Shown here: positions 1 through 7,902 of the stretch, one piece after another
How the letters are laid out: every line of letters starts with the position of its first letter
Position numbering within the stretch: position 1 is the first letter of the stretch
NCBI RefSeq assembly: GCF_030818895.1
Contig: NZ_JAUTBA010000001.1
Span: 248,001-312,000, forward strand
Reading direction: 5' to 3'
Length of the DNA: 64,000 nucleotides
DNA from: Sphingobacterium zeae
GTDB lineage: Bacteria > Bacteroidota > Bacteroidia > Sphingobacteriales > Sphingobacteriaceae
Made by a program: the position numbers and the translations under genes
The notes under the pieces: model-generated
The model's database searches: none
Seen by the model: the letters and a program-made list of their open reading frames with translations, nothing else
Told to the model about the DNA's origin: nothing

Positions 1-329
1 GCTACACAGTTAGTGACAAAAACTGTCAATTTCGTTTAACAAAAAGATAGCAAATGTTAAAAAATCTTAAAAATCCATCCATTAGAATGAAGTCACATTT
101 TAAGTAATTCCCTTTACAATTCAAAATCAAACAACTGAAAACCAATGTCTTACACATAATCTTTTTGTATCAATAACGTTACAATCATGGATTGCATCGT
201 GTTTTTGGCATGAAATAAAGGCATGTGTTTTGCGTTTATGGAATCGTAATATTTTCATTACAAAAGATATCAGAAGCGATATCAAATTAAAGATTGAAAA
301 AACGAATGTGTATCTAAAATAGAACGGTT
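1..329. other. Upstream region without a gene
   Basis: No open reading frame with coding character was seen on either strand. The stretch is very AT-rich and probably carries the promoter and leader of the glycosyltransferase that starts at 330. Short TTTTG-like and TAATATTTT-like words occur around 227-260 with roughly Bacteroidota spacing, but the match is too weak to place a promoter. A short imperfect inverted repeat with ACAGTT and AACTGT arms lies at the left edge. Confidence 0.4.
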
Positions 330-1775
330 ATGAATTACATGAAAGAAAACTCGATCGTATCCAAGCAGATGACCACGCAATGGCAGCCTGCTGTATATGA
401 TGTAAATGCAGCAGAAAAGCGATCTGAAAATAAAGTTCGCAAAGAGGAAGAAAGTAACTTTGGTCCTAAAGAGTATGGTATCGTTGGAGCAACATTTTTC
501 ATTTTATTTGCGTCGGTATTTGGCGTATACATGCTTCAACCCGACTTTGATGCGTTACGTTTCCAACGTTTAGATAGTATCGGCGGTACATTTGTGATCG
601 GATTAGGTATATTACTTGCCGTTATTGCTATCAGTTTTTTAATTTTTCTGATTGTACTCCATCGGAAATATAAGCCAATTGCATCGGTATCTGACGAAGA
701 ACTGCCTACATGTACTATCATTGTGCCAGCGTATAATGAAGGACAACTGGTATACGATACTTTACATAGCTTGGCAAACAGCGATTATCCAGAAAAAAAA
801 TTGCAAATTATCGCCATTGACGACGGTAGTAAGGATAACACTTTTGAGTGGATACAACGTGCCAAAACAGAACTTGGTGACCGCGTAGACATCTATAAAC
901 AGCCTAAGAACATGGGTAAAAGACATGCCCTATACCGTGGTTTTAAATTAGGGACCGGTGAGATCTTTATTACAGTTGACAGTGACTCTATTGTGAAGAA
1001 GGACACGATACGCAACATGGCAAGCCCTTTTGTAACCAATAAAGAGTGTGGTGCGGTAGCTGGAAATGTACGTGTATTAAACACTAAAAAAGCGATAATC
1101 CCTCGCATGCTTAACGTTAGCTTCGTATTTAGCTTTGAATTTGTACGTTCAGCACAAAGTATGTTGGGTACCGTCATGTGTACACCAGGAGCACTTTCGG
1201 GGTACCGCAAAGAAGCTGTCATGAATTGTTTAGAAGATTGGATAAACCAGACTTTCATGGGGCAGCCGTCTGATATCGGTGAAGATCGTGCGATGACAAA
1301 TATGATTTTGAAACAAGGATATCATGTCTTATTTCAATCCAATGCATATGTTTATACGGACACACCTGTACGTTACAAAAATTTATATAAAATGTTTATT
1401 CGTTGGGAAAGAAGTAATGTACGTGAGAATATCGCCATGAGTAAATTTGCATTTAAGAATTTCCGTCAAGGTCCTAAATGGGGAGCGCGCATTTTATTGC
1501 TAATGCAATGGAAAAAAGTATTGTTATCTTATCCATTGCTATTGCTTATGCTTTGGACGGTATTTCATTATCCATTGATGTTCTTGAGTTCAACATTGGT
1601 TGGTATTTTAATATTCTCGAGTATTCAGGCATATTTCTTTGCCTCTAAAAATGCAAACGCCAAAGAAGCTTTCTGGGCTTATAGCTACAGTATATTCTAT
1701 GCTTTCAGTTTATTTTGGATTACACCATATGCGATAGCAACGGCGGGACGTAGAGGTTGGTTGACAAGGGGATAA
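330..1775 (+). CDS. Membrane GT2 glycosyltransferase, hyaluronan/chitin-synthase-like
   Basis: A family 2 processive glycosyltransferase of 481 residues. After a polar N-terminus there are two membrane segments (about residues 50-70 and 85-112). A cytoplasmic GT-A domain follows with the VPAYNE start, the VDSDS metal-site motif (Asp217 and Asp219), GEDR (318-321, the catalytic-base position) and an RW motif (R358-W359) equivalent to QxxRW. Further membrane segments close the protein. The GEDRAMTN block and the later IRWERSNVRE block resemble class I hyaluronan synthases and NodC more than bacterial cellulose synthases. It probably polymerises a UDP-sugar and extrudes the chain across the inner membrane. 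A UDP-HexNAc dehydrogenase follows 34 bp downstream, so a uronic-acid-containing polymer is plausible. The exact sugar cannot be read from sequence. ATG330 is used; ATG339 is an alternative start. Confidence 0.85.
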   Translation: MNYMKENSIVSKQMTTQWQPAVYDVNAAEKRSENKVRKEEESNFGPKEYGIVGATFFILFASVFGVYMLQPDFDALRFQRLDSIGGTFVIGLGILLAVIAISFLIFLIVLHRKYKPIASVSDEELPTCTIIVPAYNEGQLVYDTLHSLANSDYPEKKLQIIAIDDGSKDNTFEWIQRAKTELGDRVDIYKQPKNMGKRHALYRGFKLGTGEIFITVDSDSIVKKDTIRNMASPFVTNKECGAVAGNVRVLNTKKAIIPRMLNVSFVFSFEFVRSAQSMLGTVMCTPGALSGYRKEAVMNCLEDWINQTFMGQPSDIGEDRAMTNMILKQGYHVLFQSNAYVYTDTPVRYKNLYKMFIRWERSNVRENIAMSKFAFKNFRQGPKWGARILLLMQWKKVLLSYPLLLLMLWTVFHYPLMFLSSTLVGILIFSSIQAYFFASKNANAKEAFWAYSYSIFYAFSLFWITPYAIATAGRRGWLTRG

Positions 1776-1809
1776 AATTAATGCAAAGAACGTATATTTA
1801 CAGCTATAT

Positions 1810-3111
1810 ATGAGAGATTTTCAGGTAAAAAAAATTGCCGTCATCGGCCAAGGATATGTTGGGTTGCCATTGGCAATAGCATTTTCCGATTTTTTCCCGG
1901 TGATTGGATTTGATATCAATAAAACACGTATTGAAGAGCTTAAACAGGGGGTTGACCGTACCCTTGAGACTGATAAGAAAGAACTAGCTCGTGTTAGAGA
2001 TTTGTATGTTACATCAAATCAAAGTAAGGGTTATGATGCGAGTAGTCTTACTGCAGATATTTCAGATGCGAATGTCTATATCGTTACAGTCCCAACTCCC
2101 ATAGACCGCTATAATTCACCCGATCTATCACCAGTAATCGGAGCATCAAAAATGATTGGCGAATTGTTAAATCCTGGCGATCTTGTTATTTATGAATCGA
2201 CAGTCTATCCCGGCTGTACAGAAGAGGAATGTATACCGGTTTTGGAGAAATATTCGGGATTAACATTCAATCAAGACTTTTATGTTGGTTATTCTCCTGA
2301 AAGGATTAATCCGGGCGATAAAGTTAACTCGCTTCAGAAAGTGGTAAAAGTAACTTCAGGAAGTACACCCGAAGCGGGGTTAGCAGTGGATGGACTATAT
2401 AAAAAAATTATCGAGGCCGGAACCCACTTAGCTCCCTCAATTAAAGTAGCAGAAGCTGCCAAGGTAATCGAAAATGCACAGCGCGATGTAAATATTTCAT
2501 TTATGAATGAGCTTGCATTGATCTTTGATCGTGTAGGTATAGATACACAGGATGTATTGGATGCTGCGGGCACAAAATATAATTTTCTCCGATTCAAGCC
2601 CGGACTAGTCGGTGGGCACTGTATATCGGTAGATCCCTATTATCTTGCTCAAAAAGCGACACAACTTGGTTATCATCCTCACGTTATATTATCTGGAAGG
2701 GAGGTCAATGATCAGATCGCTTCATTCATTGCTTCAAAAGTTGTGAAGCTGATGATTCAGAAAAACATCAAATTTGATGGAGCCAAAGCGCTGGTATTAG
2801 GTATTACATTCAAAGAAAATTGTCCTGATATACGAAACAGTAAGGTTATTGACATGATCCACGACCTTCAGGAGTTCGGGTTAAAGGTAGATGCCTACGA
2901 TCCGTGGGTCAATGTGGAGGACGTAAAATCACATTTCAATATTGAATTGTTATCAACTCTTCCAGAAATTGGTGACTATGATGCTGTAATACTGGCCGTA
3001 GGTCATAGAGAATTTTTACACTTAGATCTCAGCAAACTGAAAAAGGAAAATTCTGTTGTATTTGATATCAAAGGAATACTTGATCGAAAATTAGTAGATG
3101 CACGATTGTAA
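1810..3111 (+). CDS. UDP-N-acetyl-hexosamine 6-dehydrogenase (WbpA/TviB-like)
   Basis: A nucleotide-sugar dehydrogenase of 433 residues. It has an N-terminal Rossmann NAD site (GQGYVG, residues 13-18), a central dimerisation helix region (KVAEAAKVIEN), the catalytic cysteine in GGHC (Cys271) followed by VDPYYL, and a C-terminal UDP-binding domain. The ESTVYPGCTEEE and GYSPERINPGD blocks are those of enzymes oxidising UDP-GlcNAc or UDP-GalNAc to the uronic acid (WbpA, WbpO, TviB), not of UDP-glucose dehydrogenase. It lies 34 bp after the synthase-like GT2 gene on the same strand and probably supplies its uronic acid donor. Which HexNAc epimer is used is not resolved. A strong terminator hairpin follows. 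Confidence 0.88.
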   Translation: MRDFQVKKIAVIGQGYVGLPLAIAFSDFFPVIGFDINKTRIEELKQGVDRTLETDKKELARVRDLYVTSNQSKGYDASSLTADISDANVYIVTVPTPIDRYNSPDLSPVIGASKMIGELLNPGDLVIYESTVYPGCTEEECIPVLEKYSGLTFNQDFYVGYSPERINPGDKVNSLQKVVKVTSGSTPEAGLAVDGLYKKIIEAGTHLAPSIKVAEAAKVIENAQRDVNISFMNELALIFDRVGIDTQDVLDAAGTKYNFLRFKPGLVGGHCISVDPYYLAQKATQLGYHPHVILSGREVNDQIASFIASKVVKLMIQKNIKFDGAKALVLGITFKENCPDIRNSKVIDMIHDLQEFGLKVDAYDPWVNVEDVKSHFNIELLSTLPEIGDYDAVILAVGHREFLHLDLSKLKKENSVVFDIKGILDRKLVDARL

Positions 3112-3150
3112 GAATTCTGGTAGAAGATAGTTCAATTTCAATTAAAGTGG

Positions 3151-3185
3151 CGCCGCATCTAACTTTTCATTCGTTAGATACGGCG
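3151..3185. terminator. Bidirectional terminator hairpin
   Basis: A 13-bp stem has arms CGCCGCATCTAAC and GTTAGATACGGCG with one G-T type mismatch and an 8-nt loop. A T-rich tract follows on the plus strand. It sits between the convergent dehydrogenase gene and carbonic anhydrase gene and can terminate both. Confidence 0.8.
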
Positions 3186-3221
3186 TTCCCTTTTTCTGTA
3201 TCATCGAAGCCGATAGGCACA

Positions 3222-3860
3222 CTAATACAACCAACTTACACTACCGGTTTCAACATCATAGTTGGCTCCGACTATTTTAATTTTACCCTCTTCTTCAAGT
3301 TTACGGAGAGTTGAACTTTGTCTACGGATGTCTCTAATCGCATGTTTGATGTTCTGCTGATTAAGCTTTTCAAGCAGCTCATTATTCTTTGATGAACGCT
3401 CTTCTCCCTCGTCTATCACTTCGTTAATGATCGGATCAAAATGATTAATTAAATGGTTTAGATTGTCCATCCCCATTCCTTCAATCTGCGCAGCGTCCAA
3501 CCCTCCTTTTAATGCCCCGCATTTGGTATGACCAAGCACAACAACAAGTTTTGATCCCGCTACATTGCAACCAAATTCCATCGAACCTAAAATATCCTGA
3601 TTGACAAAATTTCCTGCAATGCGAATACTGAAGATATCGCCCAATCCCTGATCAAATATAAGTTCTGCTGATGTGCGGCTATCGATGCAGCTCAGCACGA
3701 CAGCAAATGGCCATTGCCCTTCGCGTGTAGCATTCACCTGTTCGAGAAGATCGCGGTTTGCTTTTAGGTTATTAACAAATCGCTGGTTTCCCTCCTTCAG
3801 GAAATCCAACGCCTTTTCTGGTGTAATCGTCGATTGTGTTTCGTACGTATGTGCCTTCAT
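3222..3860 (-). CDS. Beta-class carbonic anhydrase
   Basis: A 212-residue beta-carbonic anhydrase interconverting CO2 and bicarbonate in the cytoplasm. The zinc ligands and dyad are visible: Cys58-x-Asp60-x-Arg62 (CIDSR) and His111-x-x-Cys114 (HTKC). The length fits the family and there is no signal peptide. The start ATG lies after an AT-rich leader. It is monocistronic and convergent with the preceding operon. Call is firm; physiological role is presumably bicarbonate supply for carboxylases. Confidence 0.93.
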   Translation of the reverse strand: MKAHTYETQSTITPEKALDFLKEGNQRFVNNLKANRDLLEQVNATREGQWPFAVVLSCIDSRTSAELIFDQGLGDIFSIRIAGNFVNQDILGSMEFGCNVAGSKLVVVLGHTKCGALKGGLDAAQIEGMGMDNLNHLINHFDPIINEVIDEGEERSSKNNELLEKLNQQNIKHAIRDIRRQSSTLRKLEEEGKIKIVGANYDVETGSVSWLY

Positions 3861-4165
3861 AAGATTTTATTATTTGGAATATTAAAAGTAAAATTAATAT
3901 GTTACATTTTAATTACCAACAGGGCTAAATACGTGTAATTTTTACGGTTCGCTTAACAGCACTCTTGCCAGAATAAAGTAAAGGTCTTCATATGCCCATA
4001 GACAAGAATACTATCCACTTTGGCAAATAATACTGTGGGGAAAAGCAGTACACTTATTAATAGAAACCACCAATTTTTATTTAGTATGATGTTATCACTG
4101 TGTAAAAATTAAATTAAAGGCGACGTCACGCTTTAGATATGACGTCATGTTAAGATACTTTACTA
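3861..4165. other. Intergenic region with a short inverted repeat
   Basis: No gene seen. It holds the upstream region of the carbonic anhydrase gene (transcribed leftward). Near the right end a 7-bp inverted repeat (GACGTCA at 4122-4128 and TGACGTC at 4140-4146) could terminate transcription of the lipoprotein remnant to the right. Confidence 0.4.
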
Positions 4166-4580
4166 TTACTGAGTTTCACTATAAGTGATATCAATCACCT
4201 TGCCTAGGCCATCGAATGAATAATAGGTAGAAATGGGGCTCATTAAACCCGGAATACGTAAAAAGTCCAATGTACCGCTGTCATCTGGAAACGCTTCATC
4301 GTAGGTACCCACGATCACCGCATACCTCGGTGACGTATAGCGCGCTTCATTGGTCGCGGTGATACGCGACATCGTCCGGTTGGTTTTCAACATAGAGACT
4401 TTTCTGCTGCCATAATCCTTCACCATCTTTACTTGTTTGGTGTCCATGTCATATTGGTAAATTTTGCTACCCACACTGTAAAAAAAAGTATCCATACTGC
4501 TCATCCATGGTTAAATGATCGGCATCCTTTATCCCTGTCAGTCTATCGGTGACATCTTCCAGTGCGAATAACTGAGATAA
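4166..4580 (-). pseudogene. C-terminal remnant of a PKD-type surface lipoprotein
   Basis: Only the last 112 residues are open from ATG4504. Coding similarity continues upstream to about 4580 in another frame (LFALEDVTDRLTGIKDADHL), so there is a frameshift near a T-rich run at 4490-4505. The sequence then stops resembling coding DNA, so the 5' end is lost. The repeated pattern SKIYQYDMDTKQV, then a list of values, then SFDGLGKVIDITYSE recalls the C-terminus of the PKD-like lipoproteins encoded with SusC/SusD pairs. No signal peptide or partner gene remains, so it is very likely dead. Confidence 0.6.
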
Positions 4581-4705
4581 TATTTGAGTTTAGCGAACTA
4601 GGAGATTAAGAGAAAATCTCACTGTTATATAACTGTACAAAAACTTTCCCTCTGATTTTAAAATGCATCCTTCTCCGAAGGTATAACAATTAAAAACTAA
4701 AATAA

Positions 4706-5248
4706 TTACAATAATGTTGCTTTAATTTTTTTTATTATAGGGCCATATTCGTGATCAATTTTCTTATTTACAACTTTAAAGAAATATCCGTAAAGCGCGG
4801 CAAATACCCCATAATAAAGGCCTAATATTCCTATGACTACCCTATCACTAAAGAACTTAAAAACCATAACGTGAATTCCTGAGGATAAGAATATGCAAAA
4901 GCCCAATGATGTAATTAAAAGAAGCATCTTTTTTGACTTAATCTGTTTATATATATTCTTTAGGTAGTCGAACGTCGCTTCATTTACTTGAGATTTCATA
5001 TCTACAGCCTTTATACTGTAGTAATTATAACCAATTAAAAATATTGAGCCTAAAAATATCAGGCATATACCCAATACAGTTGATGAGCTTCCAATAGAAA
5101 AACTGTCATCGAATTTGGTTAAAATAACTAATATACAAATAATGATGACGCTCATAAAAGGAATAATAATCCATAGATTTACTTTGTGTTTCCGGTTGAT
5201 TTTTTCTAAATCTGATTTAAAAAAATCAAAATTTTTGGTGTTTCTCAT
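4706..5248 (-). CDS. Small membrane protein following an ECF sigma factor
   Basis: A 180-residue protein with four hydrophobic segments (about residues 25-45, 55-75, 105-125 and 135-155) and charged ends. No domain was recognised. It starts inside the 3' end of the sigma factor gene (overlap of 23 bp), so the two are translationally coupled. By position it may be an anti-sigma factor or a sensor of the envelope, but it lacks a visible zinc anti-sigma motif. This role is inference from gene order only. Confidence 0.6.
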   Translation of the reverse strand: MRNTKNFDFFKSDLEKINRKHKVNLWIIIPFMSVIIICILVILTKFDDSFSIGSSSTVLGICLIFLGSIFLIGYNYYSIKAVDMKSQVNEATFDYLKNIYKQIKSKKMLLLITSLGFCIFLSSGIHVMVFKFFSDRVVIGILGLYYGVFAALYGYFFKVVNKKIDHEYGPIIKKIKATLL

Positions 5249-5741
5249 TTCTAGTTTTGTTAATTTTTATTCTTGATTTTATTCGATTTAATCTTACGCC
5301 TACATTACTTACAGTAATTCCGGTTATTTTCCCGATTTCTTCGTATTTCATACCTTCCAAATGTAAAATGATTAAAAGCCTATCAAAATCTTCGAGCATA
5401 TTAATTTGATCGTATATAAACTCCAATTGCTGTTCTTTAATTACAGAAATATCTTCTGCAACTATTTCTGCATCCAATTCTTGCAAAATATTCGCATAAT
5501 GAGATTTCAATTTTTTCTGCTTTCTGATATAAAGCAAACATGTATTCACCGTAATACGATAAATCCAAGTGCCAACAGAAGATATCTGTTTAAACGAATC
5601 AAATTTTTCCCAGATAATAATGCAAATTTCCTGAAAAATGTCCTTTGCATCATCATGATTTCCCACATAATTTAAACAGGTAGCATAAATCCTGTTTTTG
5701 AAATCATTAATCAATCCGGTTATAATCTCTTTTTTATCCAT
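5226..5741 (-). CDS. ECF RNA polymerase sigma factor
   Basis: A sigma-70 family ECF factor of 171 residues from ATG5741. Region 2 contains the YVGNHDDAKDIFQEICIIIWEKF stretch (core binding and -10 recognition), followed by a low-conserved linker. Region 4 ends with LLIILHLEGMKYEEIGKITG and a helix-turn-helix (VSNVGVRLNRIKSRI). The open frame extends to 5846 but the extra 35 residues match nothing in the family, so ATG5741 (MDKKEIITG) is preferred. It is followed by an overlapping membrane protein gene and preceded by a broken LolA-like gene. Its regulon cannot be inferred. Confidence 0.85.
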   Translation of the reverse strand: MDKKEIITGLINDFKNRIYATCLNYVGNHDDAKDIFQEICIIIWEKFDSFKQISSVGTWIYRITVNTCLLYIRKQKKLKSHYANILQELDAEIVAEDISVIKEQQLEFIYDQINMLEDFDRLLIILHLEGMKYEEIGKITGITVSNVGVRLNRIKSRIKINKTRNEKHQKF

Positions 5742-5863
5742 TTTAGGTTTAGATGCTAAATCAGAGGTTTTATTACATAACTTAAAAAAATTTTCTTTCG
5801 GTCTATTAATGATTAAAGCCTTAAATAAGTTTAAGGCTTTAATCATATATGAAAAAATGTTCT

Positions 5864-6557
5864 TTACTTTTTTGGAAAGTTAAAAATATTCATATTAATT
5901 TTTGGATTAATTTTTACCTTCGTAAAACTAAACAGCATAGTTACATTGCCTGTTTTTATTTCAGTGGCATTTGGAAGTAGGATACCCCCATACTTCTGGT
6001 AATCTGAATAATTCACTTCTCTGAATTTATCTCTAATTCTTTTAATTTGATAATTTTTGGCAGACATGTATATCTTTACACCATAGCCGTTTTTATATTT
6101 AACATACAGAACATAACATTCATCACCTTCAACTTTTTCCTTCCCAATCAAACTGATTTCATTTCCTTTTGCTTTATATTGATAAAGTGGTCCAGCTAAG
6201 TCGGTTTGATATAAGTAAGGTTCTATCTCATTTTTTTTTAGTACAGCAGCTTCTTTATTTTCAATATAAGGGTTAATCTGCCAGCCGCTATTATTTTTAA
6301 TGGCAATAGGCATGGTCTTTCCCGGATACTTAGTTTGCATCTAATATGCACTGTTGTTTATCAAAACAATTTTCTGAGAAAACTCCATATTATTTGTCAA
6401 AAGAGTTTGGTCGAGTTCTACGCTTTCCAATTTTGCTAAATTCGATTCTCCCCCGATTACTTCTAAGTGTTTTTTGACAATTTCATCTACTGTTTGGGCC
6501 TTAGATTGATTTTGAAATAAGATCAATATGATAATTAAGGATATAGCTTGCTTTAGG
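5864..6557 (-). pseudogene. LolA-like outer-membrane lipoprotein-sorting protein, broken
   Basis: Two abutting pieces lie in the same frame. The first carries a hydrophobic signal-like stretch ending in QSKAQTVDEIVKKHLEVIGG and running to residue Y. An in-frame TAG at 6343-6341 follows, and the frame resumes with MQTKYPGKTMP and continues to NIFNFPKK. The whole resembles the secreted LolA-like proteins with an HLEVIGG N-terminal motif. The original start codon is missing: upstream in frame, codons run FLKQAISLIIIL back to a TAA at 6562-6560, where integrase sequence begins. So the gene has both a lost 5' end and an internal stop. Readthrough or a sequencing error at the TAG cannot be excluded, but the lost start argues for a pseudogene. 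Confidence 0.7.
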
Positions 6558-7467
6558 AATTAGTGGAATATTTGATGATGTTTCGGTCTTTTCCCGGCTG
6601 ATGAAGATCCAGAGTTTTCCGTCCACACCCTCGGCAATATCGGTCCATTTTAGCTTCTTCACATCTGCATAGGAAAGTCCTGTGTAGCAACAAAAGACAA
6701 AGATATCACGTACATGACCAAGCCTTGGTATCTTGAACAACTTTTCCTCTATCATCCTGAGTTCCGCATCTGTTAGAAACTCCTTCTCTTTGGCCTTTGC
6801 CTTGATCTTGTAGAAGGCAAACGGATCATCGGTGATCCATCTGTGCGCAATACAGATTTTGATGATCTTGCGCAGGTGTTTCATGTATTTCGCCACCGAT
6901 ACAGCTGAACACCCCATCGTTGCGCAAAAAGAATTCGTATCCGCTTACAAAACCATGGTCAAGCTTTCTTGTGTCGATATCCTGCGTCCTGTATTTTTCT
7001 TCAAGATACCCACTAACATGTGAAAGCGAGGTTTTATATCCTTTTAGCGTATTGGGCTTAAATCCATTACCTAAAAGTGCTTCCATCTGTTCGTTGTGCT
7101 CCTTGAATACATCCAAGAAGTTTTTGCGTTTGACATCTTTTCCCTGAAATCTAAGTTTAAGGGACTCTGCTGTAACTTCTTCTCCTGTCGCTATCATAGT
7201 GCTATGGATCGTACTTACTTTACTCACAAGTGTATCAAGATAACTATTGAGGGTTTTGACAGTCTCGGTGGTACCCTTTGCCCGATTGGCTTTGGAATTC
7301 CATTTGGAGGGATCACACTCCCGTCCTGTAGACACTTCTTTTGGGATACCATCGACTGTAATCCGCATGTAGATTGGCTTGGGGCCACTAACATAATTTT
7401 TTGGTTTCTTCAAGTAGAAGAGCAAGGAATAATTTGTACTCATGACAACATCATTTAAGTGAAACAA
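6501..7467 (-). pseudogene. Tyrosine recombinase (IntDOT-type), frameshifted and 3'-truncated
   Basis: The N-terminal part (7467 to about 6915) has the arm-binding and SAM-like core-binding domains (SLLFYLKKPKN to KLDHGFVSGYEFFLRND). A frameshift near 6915 moves the reading to a second frame (GCSAVSVAKYMKHLRKI to NIPLIPKA) holding the start of the catalytic domain with FCCYTGLSYADVKKL. The protein stops resembling an integrase at IPLIPKA (about 6555). The last 15 residues are read from unrelated DNA, so the HxxR and Tyr active-site boxes are absent. Family members are about 400 residues. It lies next to tRNA-Glu, a common integration target. It cannot be a functional recombinase. Confidence 0.85.
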
Positions 7468-7541
7468 ATGTAGCCTTGTAACTAAAACGGATCAAGTTGT
7501 TCTATTTTTAAATATGTTGATTTTTAACTAGTTAAACCATT

Positions 7542-7589
7542 TTCAGTGAGTCAGTATATGAGAGGAAATGACTCACTGAATGACTCACT
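7542..7589. repeat. Inverted and direct repeats upstream of the integrase remnant
   Basis: A perfect 12-bp inverted repeat (TTCAGTGAGTCA at 7542-7553 and TGACTCACTGAA at 7569-7580, 15-bp spacer) is followed immediately by a third partial copy, TGACTCACT (7581-7589). It lies between the integrase start and tRNA-Glu. This is where recombinase arm-type sites or an integrase operator are expected. Confidence 0.7.
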
Positions 7590-7625
7590 TTTTTATTGGG
7601 AGTTCATATAGGTTTTGTAGATACT

Positions 7626-7713
7626 GAAAAACAAAAAAGCCTGCAAACATTTAATTTGCAGGCTTTTCTATGTGTTGACTTTTAGATCTGTAGCCCGTAG
7701 GGGAATCGAACCC
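7626..7713. repeat. Direct repeat copy 1: tRNA-Glu 3' end plus terminator
   Basis: These 88 bp match 34530-34617 at 85 positions (mismatches at 7633, 7648 and 7668), in the same orientation. This copy belongs to the intact tRNA gene. Such duplications of a tRNA 3' end typically arise by site-specific integration. Confidence 0.9.
7634..7667 (-). terminator. Terminator of tRNA-Glu
   Basis: A stem with arms AAAAGCCTGCAAA and TTTGCAGGCTTTT and a short loop is followed, on the minus strand, by a T-rich tract. It lies about 25 bp past the tRNA 3' end. A near-identical copy is found at 34538-34571. Confidence 0.8.
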
Positions 7714-7762
7714 CTGTTTCAAGAATGAAAATCTTGCGTCCTAACCCCTAGACGAACGGGCC
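7691..7762 (-). tRNA. tRNA-Glu (anticodon UUC)
   Basis: A full cloverleaf can be folded on the minus strand: acceptor arms GGCCCGT and ACGGGCT (first pair G-U), anticodon stem CAAGA/TCTTG with loop TTTTCAT giving anticodon TTC, and T-arm AGGGG-TTCGATT-CCCCT. The discriminator base is A and no CCA is encoded. The gene is intact. The 3' 23 bases and the terminator are duplicated at 34530-34617. Confidence 0.95.
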
Positions 7763-7902
7763 GTTTTCTGTTTCGGTGTGCAAATATAGAAATATTTGTA
7801 AATCTGCCAAAATTATTCTATTTTTTTTATTCATTTTTTTTGAAATAGATTATAAAACTCGCTAGAATAGCTATATTTAAAGTCATTGAAAAAGTAACCA
7901 AC

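Noticed and set aside
5742..5846. N-terminal extension of the sigma factor
   Set aside because: The 35 extra residues have no family counterpart; ATG5741 gives a standard ECF length.
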